This document shows, in pieces, positions 10,008-19,758 of a stretch of 64,000 nt of DNA. Positions within the stretch are counted from its first letter, which is position 1. Each line of letters starts with the position of its first letter. Both the position numbers and the translations under genes were made by a program. Source of the DNA: Bradyrhizobium quebecense (GTDB lineage Bacteria > Pseudomonadota > Alphaproteobacteria > Rhizobiales > Xanthobacteraceae); contig NZ_CP088022.1 of the NCBI RefSeq assembly GCF_013373795.3, forward strand, positions 8,377,501 through 8,441,500, in the 5' to 3' direction. The notes below the pieces were generated by a model. It was not told the origin of the DNA. It made no database searches and saw only the letters and a list, made by a program, of their open reading frames with translations.

Positions 10008-10869
10008 ATGGCCGATTTGAGCCCTCTTCGCCGCCGCATGATCGAAGACATGACCGTCCGCAATCTGTCGCCGGCGACGCAAAGATCCTACATCAGCGCG
10101 GTTTCGAAGTTCAGCCGCTATTTTGGCCGATCGCCTGACCGGTTAGAGCTGGAAGACGTCCGCGCCTTCCAGGTGCATTTGGTCTCGACCGGCATCTCAT
10201 GGCCGGCGCTGAACCAGATCGTCTGTGCGCTACGGTTTTTCTACGGCGTCACGCTCGGCGAGGCGCTCATCCCAGAGCGCATTCCCTATGCGCGAGAACC
10301 GCGCAAGCTGCCGGTCGTTCTCAGCGCCGACGAAGTGGTTCAGTTTCTTGAAGCGGTATCGAGCCTGAAGAGCCGCGCCGCGCTCACCACCGCCTATGCG
10401 GCCGGGCTCAGGGCCTCGGAGGTTGCGGGACTGCGGATCGAAGACATCGACAGCGCCCGCGGCGTCATCCAGGTGCGCCACGGCAAGGGCGCGAAGGATC
10501 GCAACGTGATGCTGTCGCCCCAGCTGCTGGGCATCCTGCGCACCTACTGGCGGCTCGCCCGGCCGCGGCTTTATCTGTTCCCTGGTCGTGACGAAGATCA
10601 TCCGATCGATCAGACCGTGCTGCATGCCGCCTGCCGGTCGGCGGTGAAGGCTGCGGGCCTGACCAAGCAGCGTCACGCTGCACACGCTGCGCCACAGCTT
10701 CGCGACACATCTTCTCGAGAACGGAACCGATATCCGGATCATCCAGGTCTTGCTCGGGCACAATAATTTGTCGTCGACAGCGCGCTACACGCAGGTCGCC
10801 ACCGATACGATCCGAGCGACGCAGAGCCCGCTCGATCGCCTGTCGCTGGAGGTGACGCCACCTGGATGA
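10008..10869 (+). pseudogene. Tyrosine recombinase of copy B, frameshifted
   Basis: Identical to the intact recombinase up to AAGLTK. There the gene reads AAGCAGCGTCAC instead of AAGCGCGTCAC, a one-base insertion that sends the protein into [10 protein letters not shown] and a premature end at 10766. The HTLRHSF box, the LGH histidine and the tyrosine nucleophile are all lost, so this copy cannot encode an active recombinase. Normal coupling to the transposase start at 10866 would also be lost, because ribosomes stop about 100 bases early. Confidence 0.9.
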
Positions 10870-12116
10870 CCCGCAGCGGGATGCGGGTCATGACCCGCTC
10901 CGACATCCGCTCCAACAGGCCCGCCATCGAGATTGCCGATATTCTGTGCCGGCATGGCGACGCCTATCGCCGTGTACATGCCGGTCATCTGGGGCGGGTC
11001 GAGCGGCGCGTGATGAGCGCGATCGTTGCGTGCCGGACCGAGGCGCTCGGCGGCCACATGCAGGCTTGCGACGACTGCGGCACGACACGCGTTGCCTATA
11101 ATTCCTGCCGCAATCGGCACTGTCCGAAGTGTCAGGGGAGAGCCCGAGCCGCGTGGCTCGCCGCGCGTCAAGCCGACCTGCTTCCGGTTCCCTATTTCCA
11201 CGTCGTCTTTACACTTCCCGCACCGATCGCCGCGATCGCTTTCCAGAACAAGGCCGTCGTCTATGCCATCCTGTTCAAGGCTGCCGCCGAGGCGATGACG
11301 ACGCTCGCCGCCAATCCACGCCGGCTCGGCGGTGCGATCGGCGGCGTCGCCGTCCTCCACACCTGGGGACAGACGCTGATGCATCATCCCCACGTCCATT
11401 GCGTCGTTCCGGGTGGCGGCCTCTCGCCCGATGGCGCGCGCTGGACCGCTTGCCGACCGAACTTCTTCCTGGCCGTCAAACCGTTGTCCAGACTATTTCG
11501 CACACTTTTTCTCAAACGTCTGTCGGCAGCCTTCAACTCCGGTGCCTTGCGTTTCTTCGGCGATCTCGGAGCTCTGGCCGAGCCGGCTGCCTTTGCGGCC
11601 CACCTCGACGCCATGCGACGCATCAACTGGGTTGTTTACGCCAAGCGGCCCTTCGGCGGACCCGCACAGGTCCTGGCCTATCTCGGCCGCTACACCCATC
11701 GCGTCGCGATCGCCAACAGCCGGCTCGTCGCACTCGACGACGATCATGTCGCCTTCTCATGGAAGGACTATCGCCAAAACAGCGCGACAAAGATCATGAA
11801 TCTCAAGCCCGATGAGTTCATTCGCCGTTTCCTGCTTCATACGCTGCCTGACGGCTTCCACCGCATCCGCCACTTCGGCTTCATGGCCAACCGCCATCGC
11901 GCTGCCAAGCTCGCCCTTTGCCGCGAACTTCTCGATCATGAGCGAACAGCCCCAAACGATGGCCAGCCGTCGCCTGTGGATTCGGAGGCTCAAACCCGGG
12001 CCGAGGTTCCTGCCTGTCCCGATTGTGGTGGCGTCATGCGCATCATTGAGCGCTTTCGACATAGCTTCAGACGCCCCAGCCCTCGAACATCACCGTTCCG
12101 ATGCGACACATCGTGA
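10866..12116 (+). CDS. IS91-family HUH (Y2) transposase, copy B
   Basis: 416 residues with the same sequence as the copy A transposase: zinc-binding Cys cluster at 68-89, H176-V-H178 and the Y272/Y276 pair. The gene is complete, but its upstream partner is frameshifted, so expression may be lower than for the other copies. Confidence 0.9.
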   Translation: MTRSGMRVMTRSDIRSNRPAIEIADILCRHGDAYRRVHAGHLGRVERRVMSAIVACRTEALGGHMQACDDCGTTRVAYNSCRNRHCPKCQGRARAAWLAARQADLLPVPYFHVVFTLPAPIAAIAFQNKAVVYAILFKAAAEAMTTLAANPRRLGGAIGGVAVLHTWGQTLMHHPHVHCVVPGGGLSPDGARWTACRPNFFLAVKPLSRLFRTLFLKRLSAAFNSGALRFFGDLGALAEPAAFAAHLDAMRRINWVVYAKRPFGGPAQVLAYLGRYTHRVAIANSRLVALDDDHVAFSWKDYRQNSATKIMNLKPDEFIRRFLLHTLPDGFHRIRHFGFMANRHRAAKLALCRELLDHERTAPNDGQPSPVDSEAQTRAEVPACPDCGGVMRIIERFRHSFRRPSPRTSPFRCDTS

Positions 12117-12413
12117 GCCAAGTCATGTCGTGCACGACGATCATCATTCGTCATTTCGCTCCCAGCGTCTCGATCATCGCGGACGATGTCGAATCCGTGC
12201 TGTCACACTGCGCGACAACAACCGTCCGATGCAGCAAAAGGCCTATCGCGATCTCAGGCGAAGCGCGTCTGATCTCAACTCTTCCAGGATGCGCACTCCT
12301 GTGTCTCTGCCTCACGCGCCGAGCCAGCAGATCGGGCATGGCGATCTCGAACAATCCCCATAGCTGCAAAACCGCGAATAGCCTCCCGCGCCTTCGTTCA
12401 ATCCGGCTTCAAC

Positions 12414-12461
12414 GAGGTCGCGTCATAAGCGCCTGCCGCGCCCTCGCGTGAGCGCGACCTC
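12414..12461 (+). repeat. Inverted repeat near the transposase end of the IS91-like element
   Basis: GAGGTCGCG (12414-12422) and CGCGACCTC (12453-12461) are perfect 9-base inverted arms around a 30-base loop, followed at once by ACAGAAC. The feature is present in all four copies. Its place downstream of the HUH transposase, next to a GAAC tetranucleotide, fits the origin end of IS91-type rolling-circle elements. That role is inferred. Confidence 0.6.
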
Positions 12462-12483
12462 ACAGAACCCTCCAGATTCCCTT

Positions 12484-13008
12484 TTAGGCGCAAATCAGAT
12501 TCAAGGCTGCTTTTGGGGAGGCAGTCTTGGGTGTGATGGACCGTTTGGCATTGAGCGACGCTGCTTGGGAACTGGCGCCGCTGATTATAGGTCGCCCCGA
12601 CCAGAAGGGCTCCGCTGGGCGCGACAATGCGTAGTAGTCCAGGACAGTTGAGCCGGCCTTGACGAGCTGATCGATCAAGTCTTGCGCCTCAGACGAGTTC
12701 CGACATTGCATAGCCGCATTGCGGCAAGCATCAAGTTCCTTAAGCAGGCTATCCATTCGCTCTGCTGCATTGACATCGTCGCCACTCGAGGAAATGGGGA
12801 CTGCGCCACCCGAAGTTCGCGGTTGGCCGGCGAGCGGCGCCGTTCTATCTTGAGGCCCGGAGCGCATACGCTCGACGACGGAGTCGAACGATTGGCCACC
12901 TTCCCCTGGGGCGAGATCGTACTGCGAGCGCGAACCGCTCGATCTCCACGTGCTGTCCGCTCCTGTAGGCCCAACGGGCGATTTATCTGGTCGGCCAATG
13001 CCGGTCAT
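12484..13008 (-). CDS. Ser-rich hypothetical protein, C-terminus fused to IS end
   Basis: 174 residues with a plausible ribosome-binding site (GGAG, 7 bases before ATG). The first 75 residues are rich in Ser, Gly, Pro and Arg (MTGIGRPDKSPVGPTGADST) and look disordered. Residues of about 80-130 (AERMDSLLKELDACRN...AQDLIDQLVKAGSTVLDYY) read as amphipathic helix. The last residues and the stop lie in an IS630-like end that abuts IS91-like copy B, so the natural C-terminus has probably been replaced. The composition resembles type III secreted proteins, and CGTCAG occurs about 55 bases upstream, but a convincing tts box is not present. I do not recognise the family. Confidence 0.5.
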   Translation of the reverse strand: MTGIGRPDKSPVGPTGADSTWRSSGSRSQYDLAPGEGGQSFDSVVERMRSGPQDRTAPLAGQPRTSGGAVPISSSGDDVNAAERMDSLLKELDACRNAAMQCRNSSEAQDLIDQLVKAGSTVLDYYALSRPAEPFWSGRPIISGASSQAASLNAKRSITPKTASPKAALNLICA

Positions 13009-13393
13009 ATTCCATCTCCGATCAGTGAGAATGTGCAGCCTACTAGATGGGCCGCCTGGCTGACGAAAAGCGTTCTCTCGGATTCACAAGGAAATCCAAA
13101 TCGACAGGTGCGGGATAGTCAACCGCATCATGACCGCGGCCGCCATAACGATATGCTTGCAGCCCGCGCCGGCATCCGCCGTGACGGCAATCCTTGAGAA
13201 CCGGCAGCTATGCAGGCGCCTTTATCTGCGGAAGGCCACAACATTCCCCGCCGCGGGTACATGGAAACCTCTCGCGCTGCGATCGCTATTCACCGCTGAC
13301 GCAACTCTGACCATTCAACAGAGATGGTAACTTTCGATAGGATAAGCTTCCGCCCACGCGCATCAAGTGTGGAACTTTGGAAAGCTGTTGCCT

Positions 13394-13525
13394 GCCATCA
13401 AAGCCGGCGGGAAGATCAAAGCCATCATCGATGATATGAAGCGGCTCGAGGCCAGACAAGCGAAGTCGAGGGAGAACCTCGCGAACGCGGCAGAGCCGCC
13501 GCCTCTCCTACATCCGATATGACGG
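13394..13525 (+). pseudogene. Serine-recombinase coiled-coil remnant
   Basis: A short readable stretch, GKIKAIIDDMKRLEARQAKS followed by PPPLLHP, matches the coiled-coil insert found near the C-terminus of large serine recombinases (compare QIRGIITAIK in the remnant at 57.7-58.6 kb). An internal part of the coiled coil is missing and no start or catalytic domain is nearby. Confidence 0.55.
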
Positions 13526-13595
13526 ATATCAGCGTCAGTGCCTAGGTGCGGCAGGCCACAGCATGCGAGTTGACATAGCTGCTTTCCTGGCAGCT

Positions 13596-13630
13596 CGTCA
13601 GCTTCTGGACAGCCGACTCTCCTACCATAG
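13596..13630 (+). promoter_or_regulatory. Candidate tts box
   Basis: CGTCAGCTTCTGGACAGCC matches the rhizobial tts-box core as I recall it (CGTCAGCTTNTCGAAAGC) at all but two or three positions and is followed by a CTCTCC stretch. It lies about 100 bases upstream of the start at 13727 in the right direction. TtsI binding here is inferred. Confidence 0.65.
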
Positions 13631-13726
13631 CAATCGGGTCTCTCGCCGAAGGAACTGCTGACGCTGAGCTATCCATTGGGCGGACCTGCAAGAGACCATG
13701 TTCCCAAAGGCAACAAGGAGAGCAGC

Positions 13727-14317
13727 ATGGACTTCAACCGAATCGGCGGTGCCGGGCCGTCAAGGTCCCCAGAGGAGTATGCCTGGAATCAAGAGGATGA
13801 AGATTACCTTCGTCAGTTCCTGGATGAAGCAAGGACGAACGAGGCGGGGCCATCATCGGCTGCCCCTGAGGAAACATATGATGTCTCATGGGCGGTTCCC
13901 GAGAGATTTTCCCATGGTTCTCAACCCGCCCCGCAACGAATGATCGAGAGACTGTCCCACCACGGTCTTTTGCCGGACGCGGACCAGCCGACGATGTCCT
14001 ACGAGATCCGGGGTCACCGCTATACGGCCACGCAGGACCCGACCAGCGGCACTCGTCTCATCCACAATCCTCCGGAGGACCAGAGGATGGGCGAGGGGCC
14101 GCAGGGCGTACCGGATTTCGGAGCATTCTTCCGGGAGACCTGCCGTCGCAACGTCCCGCTGCCGGAGCAGTGGGCCCCGCTGGCCCTGATCGAGAAGCTG
14201 CGCGAGGCGGGTTACATGCCTACCCCTAACCACCCAACAACCATCGCGCTCGACGGCAAGCTGCACAAAGCCGAATTAATCGAAGGAGGGTTCGTCAGAC
14301 TTACGCGGCAAGGGTGA
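13727..14317 (+). CDS. Putative type III secreted effector with two internal repeats
   Basis: 196 residues from an ATG with a strong GGAG site 8 bases upstream. The N-terminus is Ser/Gly/Pro- and acid-rich (MDFNRIGGAGPSRSPEEYAW). Two copies of a motif of roughly 47 residues follow: about 66-112 (RMIERLSHHGLLPDADQPTM...IRGHRYTA) and about 146-194 (ALIEKLREAGYMPTPNHPTT...LDGKLHKA), sharing I-E-[RK]-L-x3-G-x-[LM]-P and a HPT/QPT turn. This repeat, and the phrase YDVSWAVPERFSHG, resemble non-catalytic regions of large Bradyrhizobium effectors such as the NopD/Bel2-5 (ULP1-like) group, but no protease domain is present. The candidate tts box supports secretion. It could be a shortened derivative of a larger effector. 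Confidence 0.68.
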   Translation: MDFNRIGGAGPSRSPEEYAWNQEDEDYLRQFLDEARTNEAGPSSAAPEETYDVSWAVPERFSHGSQPAPQRMIERLSHHGLLPDADQPTMSYEIRGHRYTATQDPTSGTRLIHNPPEDQRMGEGPQGVPDFGAFFRETCRRNVPLPEQWAPLALIEKLREAGYMPTPNHPTTIALDGKLHKAELIEGGFVRLTRQG

Positions 14318-14430
14318 GATTGCAGACGATGACTGAACCAGCCCGTGGCTAGCGTCCTGCCTGTTACATGGTCGCCAGAGCTAAGCAACCGGGTTAGAGC
14401 GGCAATTCTTGTTGCAGGCTGCTTTGAGAA

Positions 14431-14467
14431 TGCGAGGGTCTGAGGCTTTGAGCCTCAGAACCTCGCA
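14431..14467 (+). terminator. Long near-perfect hairpin after the effector gene
   Basis: TGCGAGGGTCTGAGGCT and AGCCTCAGAACCTCGCA form a 17-base-pair stem with one G/A mismatch and a 3-base loop (TTG). It lies about 115 bases after the effector stop. There is no clean run of T after it, so it is either a weak terminator or part of the IS5 end that follows. Confidence 0.5.
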
Positions 14468-14501
14468 ATTCCGCTTTCCAAACGCCCTTCGCGGATGAAG
14501 C

Positions 14502-14770
14502 ATGTCTCCCTATCCACGTCCGAGGAGGGATGCGCCGAAGATGTACCCAACGATGGGATCAGGCGATCTGTTCTGGGCCAGGCTGGACCGGATCAGCAAA
14601 GCGCGAATTGGTTCTGCTCGCCGGCCAGATCGATGGGATTGGATCGACAGCGAGTCGTGCCGCTTATCGCGAGAATGTTGGCCGGATTTCGCGACGCACT
14701 TCATGATCGGGCTGCTGTTGCTCAAGCGCACTTGCGGGCTCTCCCGGCAACGGCGGAACAGCTTTTTTAG
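14502..14770 (+). pseudogene. IS5-family transposase N-terminal remnant
   Basis: The frame contains SGDLFWARLDRI, then PDRWDWIDSESCRLS and FATHFMIGLLLLKRTCGLS, which are the N-terminal marks of an IS5-type DDE transposase (typically ...IDWAWIDSE...TRFMIGLLLLKHIYGLSDE). Part of the region between them is frameshifted, and the similarity ends near 14770 before any catalytic motif. Confidence 0.65.
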
Positions 14771-14817
14771 TCGATCCGGAGCCCACCCGCGCGAGCAAAT
14801 ATGGAGGCGCCAATAGC

Positions 14818-15311
14818 CGACACGGCGGCGTCCAGTGGGCGATCGTCTTTATGCGCAGCGAAGCCCAGCGGTAAGCGGCAAACTGAGGCCGTTCAGGCGG
14901 CGTGGTTCCATGGCATAAGTGTCTCATCCTGTTTTGCCAGCCGTTGGTAATGTGCTTGAAGCGTAAGGGTAACCCACCCACTCCACCAGACGAGGTCTCT
15001 TTCAGTCTCTTTGCCGCTTACAGTCTCTCAGATCGGACTGAATTGTTGTGGTGAGGGAAAACGACCCGAGATATATCGATTGAGAGACCTTTGGCTGCCG
15101 CATAAGCCCCGCTCTTTGGGAATGACACGCAAGTCTGCTCCTGCAGAGGAGCGGAGCCAACGATCATGCGCCAGTCCCAACTAGATGCAGAACGTCCGTT
15201 AAAACATATTTTCTTTCTCGCGTTCGAATTGAGCAAAACCTATCTTGCGCAACGTTTTCAAAGTTGACTCATGCTGAACTGCCGCCCATCTTACGCCTTC
15301 TCAGAATACGG
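14818..15311. other. Intergenic, no supported gene
   Basis: About 500 bp with only short open frames and no recognisable motif; it separates the IS5 scrap from the interrupted membrane-protein gene. Confidence 0.4.
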
Positions 15312-15481
15312 TCATAGGAATAGCGCTGCGAGCGTACCAAGCGCGCCAAGCACCAGCCCGATCAGCGAACCAGCCGTCGGCACATCTCGAAAGAGCAGAA
15401 GCGTGAGACTCGGTTCCACCACTAAACTTGCTCCCACCGAGATGGAGATGATTATCCAAATATTCTTCAGATGCATGTAGC

Positions 15482-16446
15482 CTAGGTTTTTAGTCCCGGC
15501 ATTTGCTGGAGCGGATTGAGTTTGAATCGTTCTGGCTGGGAAGTCCAGCATTTGCAGATGTATTGGTAGGGTGTGAGGCCCTTCAGGGTCTTCAGCCGCC
15601 GAGCGTAGTTGTAGGCGGTGATGAAGTCGGCAAGGTGAGCTTCGAGCTGATCGTGTCGATCATAATGGTAGCGTTGGACGGTCACTTCCTTGATCGTGCG
15701 GTTCATGCGCTCGACATGGCCATTGGTCCAGGGATGCTTGATCTTGGTCAGCCGATGTTCGATGCCATTCTCTTGGCAGCGCATATCGAACATATGTGTC
15801 ACGTATCTTGCCGTCGGGCCGTCCGCGTAGCGCGGCAAGAAGGTGAACTGGATCCCATTGTCGGTGAGAACCGTATGGATCTTGTAGGGGACAGCCGCGA
15901 TCAGAGCTTCGAGGAAGGCCGAGGCGGAGGTCCTTCCCGTCTTCCTAGCCAGTTGTACGAAGGCGAACTTGCTGGTGCGACCGATTGCGACGTAGAGGTA
16001 GAGCTTGCCTTCGGCGGTCTGGAGCTCAGCGATGTCGATGTGGAAATAGCCGATCGGATAAGCCTTGAACTTTTTCTTCGAAGGCTTGCCGCCTTCAACC
16101 TACGGCAATCGGCTGATGCCGTGGCGTTGGAGGCAGCGATGCAGGGACGACCGCGTCAGATGCGGGATGGTCGGCTGCAGGGCATAGAGGCAACCGTCGA
16201 GCGGCAGCAGTGTATGCCGCCGGAAAGCGACGATGACCGCCTCCTCCTCGATGGAAAGGACTGTCGAGTTGGCTTCCTTGGGGCCTGTCGAACGATCGGC
16301 GACGTCTCGCGCTGCTTCCACTTCGCGACAGTCTTCTGGTTGATCCCGTAGCGCTTGGCGAGTGCTCTCAGGCTCTCTTGACTATTTTGTATTGCTCGAC
16401 GGACTGCCTCCGTCGTGGTGGCGCAGCCGTGTAAAACTTGTCCCAT
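15482..16446 (-). pseudogene. IS481 transposase, frameshift plus internal stop
   Basis: N-terminal MGQVLHGCATTTEAVRRAIQ and a helix-turn-helix (LRALAKRYGINQKTVAKWKQ) are followed by the DDE domain: FHIDIAELQTAEGK (first Asp), VLTDNGIQFTFL (second Asp) and NGHVERMNRTIKE (Glu). The frame shifts near 16300, between WKQRE and VADRSTGPKEANS. A TAG replaces an expected sense codon after GISRLP, near 16100. The final stop lies in the target duplication. Confidence 0.88.
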
Positions 16447-16502
16447 AGCGCATCCTTCGAATCGTGCGACAAGAATGCACCATCAAAGCCCGGGACTAAA
16501 CA
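15486..16502 (-). mobile_element. IS481-family element with intact CCTAG target duplication
   Basis: 1017 bp. The ends read GTTTTTAGTCCCGG and, on the other strand, TGTTTAGTCCCGG, and are flanked by CCTAG at 15481-15485 and 16503-16507, a 5-bp direct repeat. The element lies inside the small membrane-protein gene and encodes one broken transposase. Confidence 0.9.
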
Positions 16503-16885
16503 CCTAGTGCGTATCCGCAGACGAGCAGGATACCGCCGAGGGATATCAGCAGGAACATCGGCAGGAGCGCTGTCAGATGCCCGCCTTTCCAAACTGCTTT
16601 GAGGCAATCAACTCCGCGATTATCGAAAGCGCTTCTCCAAGCAAAAGCGCTCCCACCGCTGCAATCTTCAATATTGAGCTCATCGTCTAACGTATCGAAG
16701 ACGTTCCTTAAAGGCGCCGGCATCGCAAAGGGCTTGGCCAGGCACCAGCGCTCACGGAGCTCCGTGCCCATGAGCAGCTCCTTAGTACCGATCGACGCCG
16801 ATTAGGTACCAATGGAGCAGCGAGACTGGCCAAAAAGAACGCAACCGTGATGCGGGTGTCAGCTCCCAATCCAGAGCATCACGGC

Positions 16886-18127
16886 CTAAGCTGCGATCCG
16901 CACGGGAAGCACGGAATAACCGTGCACAAAATTTGACGCAATCCGCTCGGGCTCGCCGACAACCTTGACCTCTAGCCCCGCATTCAACATTTCCTCCCAC
17001 AGGATTCTCAGCTGCAGTTCCGCAAGATGTCGACCAACGCAACGATGGATGCCGAAACCGAACGAAAGATGCTGCCGCACGTTCTTGCGGTCGATCACGA
17101 AGCTACTCGCATTCTCGATGACCTCTTCGTCGCGGTTACCAGAGATGTACCACATGACGACCTTGTCCCCTTGCCTGATTCGTTTCCCACCCACGATGGT
17201 ATCGACCACGGCGTTCCGGCGCATATGTGCGATGGGTGTCTGATATCGAATAATCTCGGACACAGCGCTCGACACCAGCTTGGGATTATTGCGTAGTTTT
17301 CGCAACTCGGAGGGATACCGGTTCATGAACAGGAGCCCCCCGGTGATCGAATTGCGCGTAGTGTCATTGCCTCCCACGATCAGCAGAATCAGATTCCCGA
17401 GAAACTCCATCGGATCCATATGGCGCGTCGCAGGAGAATGCGCCATCATGGAAATCAAGTCGAGGCGAGGCTCGGCATTGATGCGCTCATTCCAAAGACG
17501 GGTAAAATAGTCCAGGCACTCGAACAGGATTTTGCTTCGCTTGTCCCAGCTATCGACAGCATGACCTTTTTTCGGAATTGTAGCACCTATGTCCGACCAA
17601 TAGGTCAAGAGCCGTCGATCCTCAAATGGAAAGTCGAATAGTGTGGCGAGCATCTGCGTCGTCAACTCAATGGAGACCATGTCCACCCAATTGAACGCAT
17701 CATTGCGCGGCAAGCCGTCCAGAATCGTCCTGACCCGACAGCGAATTAAGCCTTCGAGTTTTGTCAGATTTTCCGGTGCAACTATCGGACTTACTGTATC
17801 GCGCTGCTCGCGATGTTTGGGAGGACCTATCTTGATGAAACTCTGAGTCCAGTGCTCATCAGGCACATCGATAATCGTGACTCCTCGCTCTGACGAAAAT
17901 ACCTTATGATTTGCATCTACCGCCAGGATATCTCGGTATTTCGTTAGGGACCAATAGGGACCATAAGGACTGTCTTGGCAGTAATGAACGGGATCCTCCC
18001 TTCGCAGCCGCTCGAAGCAGCTCCATATCCTATTATCTTGAAAACGCTTTGCTTCGCTTACGTCCAGATTGCTCAGCGGGATATTGCAAGCATCGTCGGC
18101 TCCAACGTCTGCCAATCGAGTTTCCAT
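16886..18127 (-). CDS. Cytochrome P450 (CYP127-like)
   Basis: 413 residues, a soluble bacterial P450 that needs a ferredoxin partner not present nearby. Visible are the I-helix oxygen-binding motif GGNDTTRN (252-259), the K-helix E291-x-x-R294 in SEIIRYQ and the heme loop FGFGIHRCVG with the axial ligand Cys363. The start has GGAG seven bases upstream. Overall wording (FERLRREDPVHYC near the start, WVDMVSIELTTQMLATLFDF in the middle) is as I recall for the CYP127A group carried on rhizobial symbiotic replicons; substrate and role are unknown. The gene is intact and isolated between broken genes and IS elements. Confidence 0.85.
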   Translation of the reverse strand: METRLADVGADDACNIPLSNLDVSEAKRFQDNRIWSCFERLRREDPVHYCQDSPYGPYWSLTKYRDILAVDANHKVFSSERGVTIIDVPDEHWTQSFIKIGPPKHREQRDTVSPIVAPENLTKLEGLIRCRVRTILDGLPRNDAFNWVDMVSIELTTQMLATLFDFPFEDRRLLTYWSDIGATIPKKGHAVDSWDKRSKILFECLDYFTRLWNERINAEPRLDLISMMAHSPATRHMDPMEFLGNLILLIVGGNDTTRNSITGGLLFMNRYPSELRKLRNNPKLVSSAVSEIIRYQTPIAHMRRNAVVDTIVGGKRIRQGDKVVMWYISGNRDEEVIENASSFVIDRKNVRQHLSFGFGIHRCVGRHLAELQLRILWEEMLNAGLEVKVVGEPERIASNFVHGYSVLPVRIAA

Positions 18128-18467
18128 GACCGTCTCCGCAGATCTTGCTCGCTCGAGAGCTCACGGATCCATTTAGCGATTTCAGGTTTCGAGCTGCCGT
18201 AGCGTCTTGTTGGGGCTTGTCGTTCGACACGGTATCGCAAAGTTTACGCAACCACCCCCTACCATTATTGGCAGTCAGGATCGCATTGACTCTCTAAATC
18301 AATCTGTTCCAGTGGATCGATGAGAAACTATCACTGGTAGACAGGCGTCGCGTCATGGCAGCCGCATTACTGCTCGAGCTATCGAAAAGGACGCAATGTG
18401 ATCCTTCTTTGAAAACGGCTAACCTCGCTATCTTCGGCGGCTCGGGACCGCCCCCTCAATTCATTAC
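18128..18467. other. Intergenic upstream of the P450 gene
   Basis: About 340 bp that should contain the P450 promoter. No nod box, tts box or -24/-12 promoter is recognised. Confidence 0.4.
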
Positions 18468-18630
18468 TGAAATGGACCCCGATTTTGGGACCAGAGGTTA
18501 AGTTGGAAAAGGGCCGCTCCGTTTGATAAACGGAGGGCATGAAGAGCTGGCTCCGCAAATTCGGACAGTAGCTTGAGTGGATTTTCTGCCTGAGAGCGGC
18601 GAGGATTCTTGCCGCGAAACAGGAGCGAAG

Positions 18631-18921
18631 ATGACGAAGAGGAGTCGCCGGACGCATTCTCCGGCATTCAAGGCAAAGGTGGTTTTGGCGGCCGTGAAGG
18701 GGGAGAAGACGTTGGCCGAGCTGGCGCAACTGTTTGATGTCCATCCGAACCAGATCACGACCTGGAAGTCCCAACTCCTGGAAGGCGCCGCCGGAGTGTT
18801 TGGGCAGGACAACGGACCGGCCGAGGCGCCGGTCGATTTGAAGCGTTACATGCCAAGATCGGCGAGCTTGCGCTGGAGAACGATTTTTTGTCCGGCGCGC
18901 TCACCAAGGCGGGCCTGCTGA
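18631..18921 (+). pseudogene. Nested IS3 orfA, frameshifted near its end
   Basis: MTKRSRRTHSPAFKAKVVLA with the helix-turn-helix LAELAQLFDVHPNQITTWKS. After EAPVDLK the expected alanine-leucine helix is lost by a one-base change, and the protein ends in RTIFCPARSPRRAC instead of the usual dimerisation segment (expected ...ELALENDFLSGALTKAGLLSAKR, which is present in another frame). Confidence 0.8.
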
Positions 18922-18931
18922 GCGCAAAGCG

Positions 18932-19758
18932 ATGATCGACCGCGACCATGATCTGTCTGTCGTGCGCCAGGCGAAGGTCCTGAACCTTGCCCGCAGTACG
19001 GTTTACTATGAACCTCGGCCGGTTTCGGCCGAGGACTTGTCTTGATGCGCCGGCTCGATGAGCTGCACCTCGATTATCCCTTCGCAGGGGGGCGCATGCT
19101 GCGATCGCTGTTGCAGCGTGAGGGCATGCAGGTTGGCCGCCGCCACGTCGCGACGCTGATGAAGCGCATGGGGATCGAGGCGATCTATCGCCGTCCGAAC
19201 ACGAGCAAGCCCGCACCGGGCCAGAAGATCTACCCGTACCTATTGCGCGGATTGAAGATCGAGCGGCCGAACCAGGTCTGGGCAATGGACATCAGTTACA
19301 TTCCGATGCGACGTGGATTCGTTTACCTCGCCGCGGTCGTCGATGTGTTCAGCTGAAGGGTATTGGTCCATCGCGTATCGATCACGATGGAGACGATATT
19401 CTGCGTCGAAGCGCTCCAGGAGGCGTTGGCGAAGCACGGCAGGCCCGAGATCTTCAACACGGATCAGGGTAGCCAGTTCACCAGCCTCGACTTCACCGGC
19501 GTGCTGCTGGACGCGAACATCGCCATCAGCATGGACGGCAAGGGTGCCTGGCGCGACAACGTGTTCGTCGAGCGGCTGTGGCGCACTGTCAAATACGAAG
19601 AAGTCTATCTGCGTGCTTACGACAGCGTGCTCGAGGCGCGAGCATCGATTTCCAAATATCTGGCGTTCTACAATCGAGGACGTCCTCACTCGAGCCTTGA
19701 CGAACGCACGCCCGACGAGGCTTACTTCGGCGCGCAAACGATGGTGACGGCCGCATGA
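18932..19758 (+). pseudogene. Nested IS3 orfB, frameshift and internal TGA
   Basis: Starts MIDRDHDLSVVRQAKVLNLA. It shifts frame at EDLS, just before MRRLDELHLDYPFAGGRM, and then reads to VFS, where an in-frame TGA (19354-19356) stands in for an expected Arg codon. It continues in the same frame through IFNTDQGSQFTS and NVFVERLWRTVKYEE to the natural end. The catalytic residues are conserved but cannot be made as one protein. Confidence 0.85.

Larger units (their letters stand above)
9898..12481 (+). mobile_element. IS91-like element, copy B (defective recombinase)
   Basis: 2584 bp, one base longer than copies A, C and D because of a one-base insertion in the recombinase gene near 10671. The transposase gene is intact. 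One further difference is seen at 12413 (C where the others have T). Downstream it meets TTTTAGGCGCAAATCAGATTC, an IS630-like left end. Confidence 0.88.
15312..16683 (-). pseudogene. Small four-helix membrane protein (SMR/DMT-like) split by IS481 and frameshifted
   Basis: The gene can be rebuilt on paper. It starts MSSILKIAAVGALLLGEALS at 16683, loses frame by a missing G near 16575 (KAG|HLTALL), continues MFLLISLGGILLVCGYALG, is interrupted by the IS481 element at 15486-16502 and resumes YMHLKNIWIIISISVGASL to LGALGTLAALFL. Removing the IS and one copy of its CCTAG duplication restores GYALGYMHLKN exactly in frame. The rebuilt protein is about 116 residues with four hydrophobic helices and a Glu in helix 1, like small multidrug-resistance/DMT proteins. 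Either lesion alone would inactivate it. Confidence 0.8.

Noticed and set aside
18230..18330. Possible nod box upstream of the P450 gene
   Set aside because: Only short AATC/ATCGAT words are present; the long conserved nod-box pattern is absent.
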